The position numbers and the translations under genes were made by a program. The notes beneath the pieces are model-generated. The model ran no database searches. It saw only the letters and a program-made list of their open reading frames with translations, and had not been told where the DNA came from. 64,000 nucleotides of DNA from Callaeas wilsoni. Taxonomy: Eukaryota; Chordata; Aves; Passeriformes; Callaeidae. Location of the stretch: assembly GCA_013398955.1 (NCBI GenBank), contig VWPU01003071.1:84444-148443 (forward strand), in the 5' to 3' direction. This document shows positions 40,101 through 51,300 of this stretch, piece by piece; position 1 is the first letter of the stretch; each line of letters opens with the position of its first letter.

Positions 40101-42539
40101 AATGAAATTAGGATGCATTTTAGAAGACTCTCCACAATGCAGTAATAAAGTGAAGCTTGGCTGAAAATTATAGTGGAACCAGCTTTTGAATTTTCCAAAC
40201 AAAAATTGAAGTGAAATAAGGACAAACAATGCAGAGTTTAAGTGTTAAAGATGTTAGTGCTAAGCTGATGTGATTATTTGTAGACCTCATTGTATCATTT
40301 GAGAGACTTTTGCTGTTCGAGAAGGATGATTATCCTGGTGACAGTCTCCTGCTCCCGGACCCCAGGGGTAGCAGAAACACTGGACAGCTGGAGTCCAAAA
40401 GCAGGACCTGAGGCTGGCACTAGTGCAAAGGGTGTTTCTGATGAACACAACTTTCTTTCCATTTTTGTCACCAATGTTTTTGTTCCCTAAACCTTGCCTG
40501 TCAACCCAAAAGCAACACTGCTTGGTGAAAAGTTTTGCGGTGCATGATCAGTTACAGAGCACTAACAAACAATGTGAAAATCACAGTGATGAATTTTATT
40601 TTTTATATTTTTGCAAGTGGAAAAATAATCAGACTTGATCTGATCCGGTGATTTATGAACTAGCTGACAGGTGATAGCTTATGGTCCTCACTCAGGGGCC
40701 ATGAAGTGCTTTCTGACAAAACTATCAGCTCTTCACATATTTTTTTAACTTGTGTAATCTAGGCTTTTCCTCTTGGGCTTGTTAGCAAATGATGCCTGCC
40801 TAGTCTAGGCCTGCTTCAAAAGGAAAGACACAATATGGAATAACTTTTGTGGAAAAATATGAAATTAAATGCAATTTAACTTAGGTGTCAAGCAAAAAAA
40901 AATTCATTTTGAGGGAGGCTTTGCCATCATAGCAATTGAATGTTAAAATGTAACCACTAGCCAAGAATTCAGTCACCAAGGTGTCTCCTTTTTGGGCTTA
41001 CCTTTTGAGGCCAGATATGCAGACACCTTTCCCTTGACAATTTTCCCTCAGTGACTCTGAAAATCTTAGCTAAAGCTTTTGATTTCAGCATCACTCTAAT
41101 GGTGTTTCTCCTGGAGGCCAGTTAGCAGGAAGAAAAAGGAAAATAAAAGGTGTGAGAAAGCAATTTTTTAGTTCTTAAATAATAATTTACTGCTGAACTT
41201 TGCAGAACATTTGGAGATATAGAAAATGTATATCCAAAATTAACGATATGTGCAAAAGAAAGCAACACATGGGCATAAATTATTACACTATTTGGTTCTA
41301 GATGTGCTAGTCATGACACAACACTCATTAACAAAAAAAAAAAAGCGCTCATTCTGCACTCTGATATTTGGTTCTTTGGTGCCCATGAAAGGCAGCTTTC
41401 TAAGCTGAGAATTCTGGTCTGTGGCTCTGTGGTCAGACCAGACTGGTGCTCTGGGCACACGACTTTCCTCCAAGGGTCACTTTGTGGCTTTTAGGAGAAC
41501 CAAGCAGCTACATGGTGCACAAAACCAGACAATCCAGGGACTGTAACTCCAGATGCCATGCAGAATTTGGAGATGGACAGTCAGCCTGAATTTACTGCCA
41601 CATACAAAGAGCAGAACTGATGGGGATGAGTTATTTCACCTTTTCCCCCGAGTTCAGAGCACAATCTGCTCTGTTGCCAGGTCCATTTAGGTTACATGGA
41701 TAAAGATTTTGCAAAACATCCTTGACCTTGCTGTAGCGTTTTCAAATTGTTTACTGAATTTCAGTGGAAAGAGACATATTCCGTGGGGAAATAACCAGAA
41801 GGAGTATAACGCTGCCCTAGTGCTAGCAGTGGTTAACATGGCAAGGTATATTTTAAAAATTCAAATTAAATTTGAGTTTTACAGCACCACAGGAATTGAT
41901 TAAACATATGCCTTCTTTTGACAGAGCACTCTGCTCTGTCTGCTGTCAAGGGAGATATTGGGGACTGGACTGCAGCTGGCTGCTGCGCAGTGAATAGTGC
42001 TGCTTGCATGGCCAGGACCTCCCTGGGTTTCATCAAACTGTGGCATTGCCTGTTCTTATTAGCACTGTTCTCATGGGAAAAGACTGCTCCAAATCTCAGG
42101 CAGAAGCCGAGTGAGCAAAAAGCTTTCCACTTTTCTCTGAAGAGGGAAAGCCTGCACACCGCCCATGCAGAAGCGGCAGCATCTGTGAGCCCTCCCCTGC
42201 CTCTTGCCACATCTCATCTGTGGACAAGGGGACAGCCCAGCCTCCCAGCCCACCCATTTATCTCTTCGGCAACTCAGCTGAATGCCAAGTGCCCTGTGGC
42301 AACATCCTTATTTCAGTCTTGAGGCAAACCCTGCTGAAATCCCAGGAACACTTGCTGCTATCCCGTGGCTCCCCACAGCTGGGACTGAAACAGCCCCATC
42401 TCCTAAAAATACATTCCTTTCTAGCCTGAGAATAGCCTGTTTGAGGGTTGTTTTTTTCTGACCTCATTTATTTCCCATCACTGTGCCTGTGATTATTCTC
42501 CCTCAAGCCCTCTCTCTCCCTCCTGCCAGCATGTCTTGC
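31109..42539. other. Intergenic, no gene recognised
   Basis: This is the longest plain stretch. Low-complexity items are a purine tract at about 33085-33120, A-rich sequence at about 34935-34970, and a run of ten G at 38079-38088. Frames of up to 136 codons (for example 39815-40225 minus and 41918-42322 plus) have no recognisable domains and no splice support. Confidence 0.65.
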
Positions 42540-42830
42540 CTAATTCCTCCCGCGACATTATCAGATGGGATGATGAGCGGCTGAGCTCGGTATTAGCGCT
42601 GACGCAGGCGGGCTGACAAATGAAAGCGCGAGCGTGAGCGCCGCTGGGTGCGCTTTCCCCGGGAGCGGGAGGTGGAAGCTGACGGGCTGGCAAAGAGCGA
42701 GAGCTGGCGGCTCTCGAGCCCCTTCCCTCGGTGGCTCCGGGCGCAGAGCGACACAGGGGAAAGACCCATATGCTTCGCTGCCCTCGGCTTGCCAAGAGCC
42801 CCTGACTACCTGGCTGATCCGGGCCCTGCC
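42540..42830. promoter_or_regulatory. Orphan CpG island
   Basis: About 290 bases contain at least 25 CpGs by eye, including the stretch AAAGCGCGAGCGTGAGCGCC, against a CpG-poor background. A TGACGCA (CRE/AP-1 type) half-site and a GGCGGG box sit at about 42598-42612. No recognisable protein, tRNA or repeat explains it. It may mark a promoter of a non-coding RNA or an enhancer. Frames through it (about 100 codons on either strand) show no family I know. Confidence 0.5.
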
Positions 42831-45800
42831 CAGTGCCGTGTCACACAGCCAGCTGGCAGCTTTGCAAAAGGATTCAGTGCTTTTTATTAGGTTTTTTGCT
42901 GGTTGGTTGTTTTTTTTCCGATGCGTTCTCCCTTAGGGTCACGAAACCCATGTGGTGTGACAGGCGTGACAAGGCCTGCTCTAGCAGGAAATGGTGGGAG
43001 ATGAAGCACCATTTGGAAAACAAGGCATGCCCTTAGTTTGTCTCCCTAGAAGAGGGACTGAATCCTCAGATTTTCACTGCCCACTGCTCCAAGGCTGGGT
43101 AGCTCCACATCCTCCATCTACCCAGCCCCTACTCAACTGGGAACCACTTGGAATTTTTCAAAAGTCTCAGTCCTTGGCATCAGCTGATAATATGGTGAGG
43201 TCCCCATTGTTCCAAAAAAAGGTGGGTTTCCAGTCCTGCACTGGAAAACGTGTACTGAGCAATGACCGGCAGTAATTTTACATGATGAGTTCTAGCTGAC
43301 TAGATTCAAAGTCTGTTCTCCCTCAGAAGACCTGCACAACACCTTGACCTGGGTTTGTTCCATTACAGTTACTGTGATGAACTGCCAGGAAGTCACATCG
43401 GGAAAATTATACATAACCAGCCAGTTTTTCTCCACTCCACTTTGTTACCAGCTCAGCCACCTGTCCCTGCATGTTCCTCTGCTAGTGATGCTTCTGGTGA
43501 GAAGATGTTTCTCCTTTCTTATTTGACTAACTAGAAGAGAATTAATAAGTTTATGCTCTGCTTTGCTAATAAATCTGGAATTTTTGTGAAAGAAGGCAAA
43601 GGAGTTTGGGAAAAAACCTACTCTAAAACACAAATGTCCATTCCTTCAATGGACACATCACACAATACAAATAAATACAGCTTTAAACAGTCCTTTGTCC
43701 TGTAAAATTCTCAATTAATTCCTGGGGAGCTGGTGGTCACTATTCCCAAGGAGACAGACCCTTGCTGTATCACATCACAGGGACAGAAGAACCTCAGCTG
43801 GAGAGCCATTAGTGTCTGCTGCCTGCTTAGCTATGGGCTCATATTATTTTCCATTAGCCTGCACAAAAGAAATCCCACAAGGATGAAAGCTAAGAGAAGC
43901 ATTACTACATACATTCTGCATTAGGTTGTTAAAGTGTGGCAGAAACAAAATGTGTCACCCAGTGCTCTGTATGGAAACCAGTGGGCAGATGGTAGCCCTT
44001 GGCGTGTGAGCGAGTGGGTTTATTTCACCACTAGATGACACTCGTGTCTCTTGAAAAGGCTCTTGCCACCCCCACCATGGCTGCAGGTCACAGAAATTTT
44101 GAAAACAGATTAACCTGGCTCCGGGTAGGAGCTCCCTGAGCCCCTCTCAGACAGTCTCTGCCTGATCAATCGCAAGTGGTTGCACATTAGGAAGCCTCAC
44201 ATTATTTTGCAAAAGTAAGGTAGAGAAAAAATGATGACTGGACTTTTGAAATTTTGGTTTGCCTCCCAATGGAAGCAAGCTAACATGTGCTCAGTGAGAG
44301 GGCTTCTCCTACTGACTTGTGGAGCATGGCCATGGATTAGCAAGAGAAGGCATTGATCTGGTTGTCAAAAGTATGGTGTGCTCAGGGCCCAGGTCCTGCA
44401 AGAACCCAAACTCGCTATGAAACCATGGCCAGGCTGTGCCTCACTCCTAACACCACTTTCAAAAAGCCACAGGGCTTATGTGGTATTGTGGCCAATACCC
44501 AAAATATACTCTCTGCAAAACCAGGACAGCTCCTTGTGCCCCAGCCCTCTCAGGAGACAGAAATGATTCCTGTATGCAAGTGCTCAAATACCGCAGGGTA
44601 ACATGCTGTAGCCATCATGATGATGGAGAACTCTCTGAGTGATACTCTTCATTCTGCTTCAGCAATTGATTATAAGTATTTGATAATGCAAATTTTGGAA
44701 AGACGAGACAATAAAAAAAAAAAGCGCCTAAGATTAAAAGAGCCAGTAATAAAAAGTCAAAGATTAAAATGCTAGTATGGCTTTAGGTTACGCAGCCATC
44801 ATGTAGCAGAGCATTATATAGGACATGGGGAAGTGTAGAACATGGTATTTAAGGACAGCTGTAATCATATTTCTTAAAACTCTCCATGAAGAAATATCCA
44901 TATACTTCTGGCACATGCTCATTGATTCCCAGACAAATACCAAAGGGATGAGGATGCTATTTCTCCCAGAAGTAAGAGAACAGAAGAACATTCAAACACA
45001 GCCTGAGACGGCAGCCCTACGCCACCCTCTGATCGACTTTAACAGGCCAGCAGTGCCATGCAGAATCCCATGGGATTGTACTTCCACAGATCTGCTTGCA
45101 AGATGAGAGATTTATGGTTTTTATGGCCTAGGAAGTGATTATTGAGATAATGGGGGCAATTTGTCAGCAAGCTAGCCTTTACAGAAACTTCCTAATATGA
45201 AGATCTTCTTCTCACATTGTGCATCTTAACATGAACAATTATAGTCTTATGAATTTTGCTGTTTCAGGTTTTCCCCAGTTTGTGGTCTTTGTTTCCTCTT
45301 TTTCTACAAAAATGGAAAGCTCCTTCCCAGGTACCTTTCCTCACTTGTAGTGCTGGCCAGGCAATTAACAAGTTCACCCAAAATCAATACAAAGAGTTTT
45401 CCTGAGTGTATAATAAGGTAGGTAAGGAGATGAAGATAGATTTTTCCCATGTAAGCTTTCCACAGTAAACCTGACTATTTACTCCTCTTGCATAAATCTA
45501 CTTACCTCCTTTTAATCATTACGATGAAATCAATTAAATACATTTTACTTGTCTGCACAAAAACTAATGAGAATAAGATTTACAGGCAAGCAGGGTATTC
45601 TTGATACTGAATTATTGGATAGAGACTCGAGCTAGCCCCTAAGTTAAGACTTGTAAAAGTCAAGACTTTTACAGTGCCGGACGAGTCTGAAGACACCCCA
45701 GACTATCAGTGCCTTAAACCTGACTTTGCTCCTGTGTCAGAACAAAGCAAAGGCTGTGTGCCCGATTAATGCTATGACCATACACAGGAGGAAACAGTCC

Positions 45801-47189
45801 ATTTCGGGGAAGCAATTTACAGGAACAGCTTGTTTATTTTCGGACAAACAATACTGCCTATGAAAGCCCCATCTCAAGCACAGCTCCTGCTGACTTCAGT
45901 GGGAATCTGGTATGAGTCAAAAGTGGAGGCTCAGTAGTGCTCCATGGAGAAGTATAATCATAATTATAGCACGGATTATAATTGGAGACTTGCAAAGTCA
46001 ATCAGCCTGCTTCTGGTAATATCAATAGCTGTCTGGTGGCTAAATTGCCTAGACTAATTCTTTTTTAACACCTCAGCCATAGGACTCATCATTAGACAAA
46101 TGCCATATCCTAATATATACTGCAGCTTAAACACAATGAGAGCTTCAATCTGTTTTTTAATTTCTGTGATATTCTGTCTTTTTGCCCACATACAGGGAAA
46201 AAAAGTTTATTGTAGGCAGAAGACTGCATGGGCTGTTCCCCATCAGAAGGTTCTTGCAGTCTTCTTGTTCCTGGGAAGTGATGAGCTCCTGCAGATCTCT
46301 AGTGCATGATGACATTTGAAAAACAAGCAATAAACAAAACAAATGTTTGTTGCAGTTCTCGATTGCTGCAGCTCAAAAATTTTGCTGAAAGAAATTAACA
46401 AACTAATATGTATCAGATTCATAAATGGGAGAAAAAGGCCAATCAGCTGTTCAAAAATCTAAGCAGCTCCGTTATGATCCAGCTTACTTGTACAGTTACC
46501 TACTCAGTCCATGCAAGAAGGAGGGGAAAAACCAGACCCTTGCTTATCCCATTCCCCCATTTTCCCCTTGTACAACACACAGAGTGTGGATTTGGTTCCA
46601 GCTGAAGAACCTGTCCAGAGTCAAGCAGATGCATATCCAGTGATGATGGCACTCAGTGTCCCTCAGTGGCAGGCAGGGTCAGTACCACTGAATAGCACCC
46701 TGAAGTTGTCTGGAATATTTTTATTCTTGTTCATTCCCTGGATCTGTTTCAAAAGGCGAGTGTTGTACTTGGTGACAGCAGCCCGTGTTTTCAGAGCTAG
46801 GCTCCACCAGCAGTTAATTCAAACTGGCCTGATTTTCAGTGCTCCAGTTTGAAGCAAGTTCCTCAGCTCCTCACTCAAGTAATTTTTAGTTAGAGACCTA
46901 CCTTTTGGTAACTGATTGGGAACATTATGACCTGCCTTTAAATGTAATGTGTTACAAAATTAGAGGGACAATTTATGGGACAGCAGATACTTCCCTTTGC
47001 AAGTTTCTAACTCCCCAATGCATTATATACTTATAATGAGTCAATAAAACAAGTCACAGCTGCAGCACAATGAATGTCAAGAGGCACAATAGACAGCGGG
47101 TATTTTTGATGATTTATTCTATTAGCCTCCTGAACAAGCACTTTTACTTTCTGAAAGTTCACTGTACTACACTGTACGAGGTGAGTCCC
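42831..47189. other. Intergenic between the two CpG-rich blocks
   Basis: No gene is recognised. A one-mismatch CTCF-like motif (CCACTAGATGAC) occurs on the plus strand at 44028-44039, and a near-perfect hairpin with 10-base arms at 45652-45673. A piece near 45885-45920 (CTGACTTCAGTGGGAATCTG) resembles an old amniote interspersed repeat but is too short to name. Confidence 0.65.
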
Positions 47190-47878
47190 TCCCGGTGCTT
47201 TGGCTGCACCTCCTGTACTGCAGTGAGATCGATACCGTGCACCGGTGTCAGCCTCGCTGGGGGAGGAAGGTCAGCCGAGTTAAGCCGTCGGCTGGCCCGC
47301 AGACAAACTCTGAAAACAAAAAGCGGAAAAGCCTTCAGGGGCTCTCAGGCTTAAGGCAACTCAGGCTGGACACAGCCAGCGCCTGCATTCCCTGAGGCTG
47401 GCAGCAGTGAGGATTCAGCCGCGGGCCAGCGGAGCCGGGCTCAGGTTTGCGGTGGAGTGGACACACAACTCGGTATTGAAACGGGCAGAGGAGCTGAAAG
47501 CCGCACAAAATCCTTCCAGTTCACACAGATTCCTTCTCTGTCAAGTGGAATAGGGGCAGACGGGGCACAGCTCTGCAGGGCTCAGACGAAAGCACGGGGC
47601 TTTGTTACTCTGCAGACCCAGTGCCTCCCAGTTATTATTTTTTACTTTATTTATAGCACTACTCAAACTGAGTACACATTTTGCTAGGGGGAAAATAAAA
47701 GACTGAAAAACCAGCTATCCTTGCCTTCAGCCTCTCGGAAATTAGCCCAGGTCAGCGAGAATTCAGCATTTCTCTCCCGTAGCCGCGAATTGCTGAGGGA
47801 CCGTGTTTGGTACCAGGGCACAGCTCGGAGCAGGAGCTCCCCGCGGGCTGCCCGGGCCGCGTCCCGTCCCCGTTGGCG

Positions 47879-48290
47879 GCGGGGTGTGCGGGCAGGGCTG
47901 GAAGCGGCCCGTGAGGGAAGGAGCGGCCCGTGAGGGCAGGAGCAGCCCGTGAGGGAAGGAGCAGTCCGTGAGGGAAGGAGCGGCACAGCAGTGCCGCGAT
48001 CCCGTGGGGTGTGCGGGCAGGGCTGGAAGCGGCCCGTGAGGGCAGGAGCGGCNNNNNNNNNNNNNNNNNNGCGTCCCGTCCAGGAGGGCGGCGGGGTGTG
48101 CGGGCTCCGGTGGGGTGTGCGCGCAGGGCTGGAAGCGGCCCGTGAGGGCAGGAGCAGCCCGTGAGGGAAGGAGCAGTCCGTGAGGGAAGGAGCGGCACAG
48201 CAGTGCCGCGATCCCGTGGGGTGTGCGGGCAGGGCTGGAAGCGGCCCGTGAGGGCAGGAGCGGCACAGCAGCGCCGCGATCCCGGCGGGA
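47879..48290. repeat. GC-rich minisatellite with higher-order repeat
   Basis: The block is built from a roughly 20-base subunit (CCCGTGAGGGCAGGAGCGG and variants) arranged in larger units that include GGGTGTGCGGGCAGGGCTGG and ACAGCAGTGCCGCGATCCCG. A larger segment starting GCGTCCCGTCC at about 47860 recurs after the gap at 48071, about 211 bases on. The open frames across it, on both strands, are repeat artefacts. Confidence 0.9.
48053..48070. other. Assembly gap (18 N)
   Basis: Eighteen N interrupt the GC-rich minisatellite. The sequence right of the gap restarts the higher-order unit seen on the left, so the number of repeat copies here is not reliable and the true gap size is unknown. Confidence 0.95.
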
Positions 48291-48305
48291 GCAGGCACGG
48301 ACGCA

Positions 48306-48319
48306 GCGCCCCCTGGCGG
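48306..48319 (-). promoter_or_regulatory. CTCF core motif
   Basis: The minus strand reads CCGCCAGGGGGCGC, a full match to the vertebrate CTCF core consensus. It lies in unique sequence at the right edge of the CpG-rich block, the kind of position where bound sites are common. Binding itself cannot be seen from sequence. Confidence 0.6.
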
Positions 48320-48365
48320 GCCCGGCCGGGAGGGAATGGCGGCGCCGGGACATCGCACGGAAAAT

Positions 48366-51300
48366 CACAAGTCCTTTCGTAAGATAAACACTCTCCTAAT
48401 GACCTTATTCGCAGTGTGTATTACCTGTTCGCACTGACGCTATTCACATCGCGTTTTAAGAATTCCTCCAGGCAACAGTCACGATTATGAATTTTTAAAA
48501 GTGACTGAATGACTCAGCCTCCAGATTTAGGTGTCTGGAGTTAGACGTCCCCTCTATACGATCTGCACTATCTTTGATAAAATAAAAGCAAAAAGAGAAA
48601 GTGGCACAACATTTCGGTAGGTTTCTATTTAAAGTAATTTCCATATTATTCCCCATACAGCCACACTGCTACCGGGAGTAGCAGACAAATATGAAAGCAG
48701 CAATGAATACAGTGGAACCTGTTAAAAAGGATGGAACGAGGAGACTGCATCGCGTTGAGTCTGAAAGCAAAGTACTTAACTGGACTGCCAAGAGTGCTAT
48801 CTCACAATGTTCTGCCCTGTGCATTCCGCTGGTGAACTCCTGGCCTCTAGCAAAACTCCAGCTGAATGTCACTGAGCAGGGACTTTATCTGATAAAATGT
48901 CTCGCACTTGATTTGCAATTGTTCTGCACTGCACGCCAGCTCTGTTGTACCGGTGCTGGCTGTGTGTTGAATTACAGCAATGATATACTCAGCACACATG
49001 TGCTGATAGATAGGTGAGGGACAGTAATAGATGTCTAGCTTATGCTAAGTTTAGTGAGAAGACTGACAAGAGAATGATCCTTCATCTGGACTTGTCTCTG
49101 CATCCAATTTGTAAATGGTATGACAGGGATCTACATTTTTCTCATCTTAGCCATGTTTCCAGATTTTTTGTTGTTGTTTTGTGGTAAACAAATCAGAATC
49201 TTTAGGAGAAAGCAGATATGGACATAGACAGACAAACACACTAAACAGAACTTAAATATCTCAGCCTATGCATATGGTATTTCAGAGCATCAATTATCAA
49301 AACAGTTTCCATCTGCTACATCACAGCTGCAATGTGCTAAGCCAGTAATCTATATGGGAGAAGAAAAGAAACCACTTGAAAAACCTAAGTTACCAATGAA
49401 GTCTTTGAAACTCATCACACTGAATAGTTCAGGTGAAAGCCATTTAAGCAAGTCTGAGAAATGTGCTTTTAGGAAACTCACCTTTTGCACTAGAACAATA
49501 GAAAAGCATTCCCTTGCTTTTCCTAACGCTTTTAGTGAAATGCTGTGAAAGTAATTCTGTCAAGAGTAAGGACAAGGTATGAGGAAGTTTCTCATTCCTG
49601 CATTAGCTGAACCTCACATTCTTCCATGCCACATTTTTGTGGTGTAAGAGAGAAGAGTACAAGCATAGCTTTAGGCACTTGTGGCTAATTTTTAGTCCTT
49701 TATCTTTCTCCAGCTCCCAAGAGTAAAATTTTTATGAGGTATGTAAATACCTGTGATATAAAGGCTTTCATTCCTTTGTCTACCCTCGTGGACTAGGGGT
49801 GGAGTAGTTTTAGTCTTTCCTGGATTTTTGGATCTGTGATTCTAGTCTTTGCCAACAACAGTCTCCAGAGCCAAGTCAAGGTTTCTCTGTACGGAAAAAA
49901 ATAAATAATAGAACACCATAATAATTGTGGCCTTAAAGCTGAAGGAGTGGCGTGTAGAAGTGGAAGGACGGATTTTTTTTCACTGCCCCTTATGTATGTA
50001 CATACTTTATGTATGCCTGACATAATTCTGGTTGCTTCTAGCTGTGCCACTGCTGAGTGCTTGGACTGCCTCTGCACCTGTCTGTAGCTGACATCTACTG
50101 GTTTTTGCTACGAGTAGAATGTCCAGACACTGGGTGGGAATCAAACCTAGCACACTACTGGCTGCAAAACAGTAATCTCCTTTTAGAAGACACTTCATTT
50201 ATATGACTTATTAGCAAGTCAAACCTTACAGAAGTCCATGAACACGCAGCTGCTGCATCTCTCCTTGTATGTTCCAGCTTTGCAAAGAGCTGGCTTATAC
50301 ATGGAGCCAGGATCTCTCTTGCCCTATGCTTGGTCTCTTGCCCTATGCTTGCCCATGCTTGGTGAGCATGGGTCTGGTAAGAATGGGTCTCCCATGGTGT
50401 CTGGGAAAGATATCTACGATGTCCTGTCTGTGGGCACACCCCCATGGAATCCAGCTTTCTAAGGCTGAGAGTAGAGGAGCCTGGGTATCTTTTTTCCATG
50501 GATTGTGCTGCGCCCACAGGGCTACCATGTGCAAGGCAAACAGGTCGCATGTACCCATGGAAGAGTGAGAATTTTGGTGCTTGCCCTTAGGGAGAAAGCC
50601 AGGTGTTGGGCAGGTAAGCTCAGGTTTCAGAGAGGAGTGTGCATCCAGATGTGACCCAAGGTGACATGTCCTGGCTACACCTGGGCCGGTACATTATCTC
50701 ATCCTCAGAATAGCTCGCCAGTCCCTGAACCATTGACCCTAACCACATTCTTGATGCTGCAGAGATCAAACGTCCTGAGTCCTATCTAACAATGTCCCCC
50801 CATTCCCCCTACCAAATATTTTTTCTTATTGTGGCTAGTGACATCTTCACTGCATCTTCCTTTTGTGCTGTTGTCTCACTTCATACGATGCAAATTGTTT
50901 CCTCTCTCTTCTTGGGTTTCTACTTCTCTACTGTCTTTGTCCTCTTTTGAGATGGAGGACAACAGCATCTTGTTTTTCTGCAAACAAGAATATTTAAACC
51001 ATTGAAATGTGACCTGGACTCTGAATCTATTAGGACTGATTCAAGAAATGAATGAGTGGAGAAAAAGGGCTCTGAGAGGGAGATTTCTTCATTCTGCAAA
51101 CTGCCATGTGATTATGCAAAGCTGTTCTCTTATGTTTTCTGCCAGACAAAATATGTAGACACTTTTCTTGCCTTTTGGAGGGGAAATGCTGTGCATGTGC
51201 ATAAAAGCTGTCTTCCTTGAATTAAAATGAGACCTTACAGAGCGGCTAAATTGCACCTTGCTGGGGTGAGCAGACTGGCAGCTCAGAACTGAGCCTGCTT

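Larger units (their letters stand above)
47190..48365. promoter_or_regulatory. CpG-rich block, possible promoter or CpG island
   Basis: CpG density rises sharply from about 47,190 and stays high to about 48,365, in an otherwise AT-rich region. The left part (47,190-47,480) and right edge (48,280-48,360) are not repetitive, while the middle is the minisatellite. GC-box-like sequences (GGCGGCGGGG) occur. No start codon with a recognisable protein follows on either strand. By synteny it could be a distal or upstream promoter for the STXBP5 side, but no STXBP5 exon is seen. Confidence 0.5.

Noticed and set aside
39815..40225. A 136-codon minus-strand frame
   Set aside because: The composition is Ser/Leu/Phe-rich, with no family resemblance, splice sites or promoter context. 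The expected number of such chance frames in 64 kb is not small.
41918..42322. A 134-codon plus-strand frame just left of the orphan CpG island
   Set aside because: There is no recognisable domain, an overlapping frame is open on the other strand, and no splice support is seen.
41331..44725. Two A12-GCGC junctions (about 41331 and 44712) as possible retrocopy tails
   Set aside because: The flanks share no other similarity and there is no upstream gene-like sequence, so coincidence is the simplest reading.
47684..48358. A 224-codon minus-strand frame and several companions across the GC-rich block
   Set aside because: They run through the N gap and are translations of the minisatellite (LLPSRAASSPARTP-type repeats). 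There is no known domain, and several frames are open at once, as expected for a stop-free repeat.
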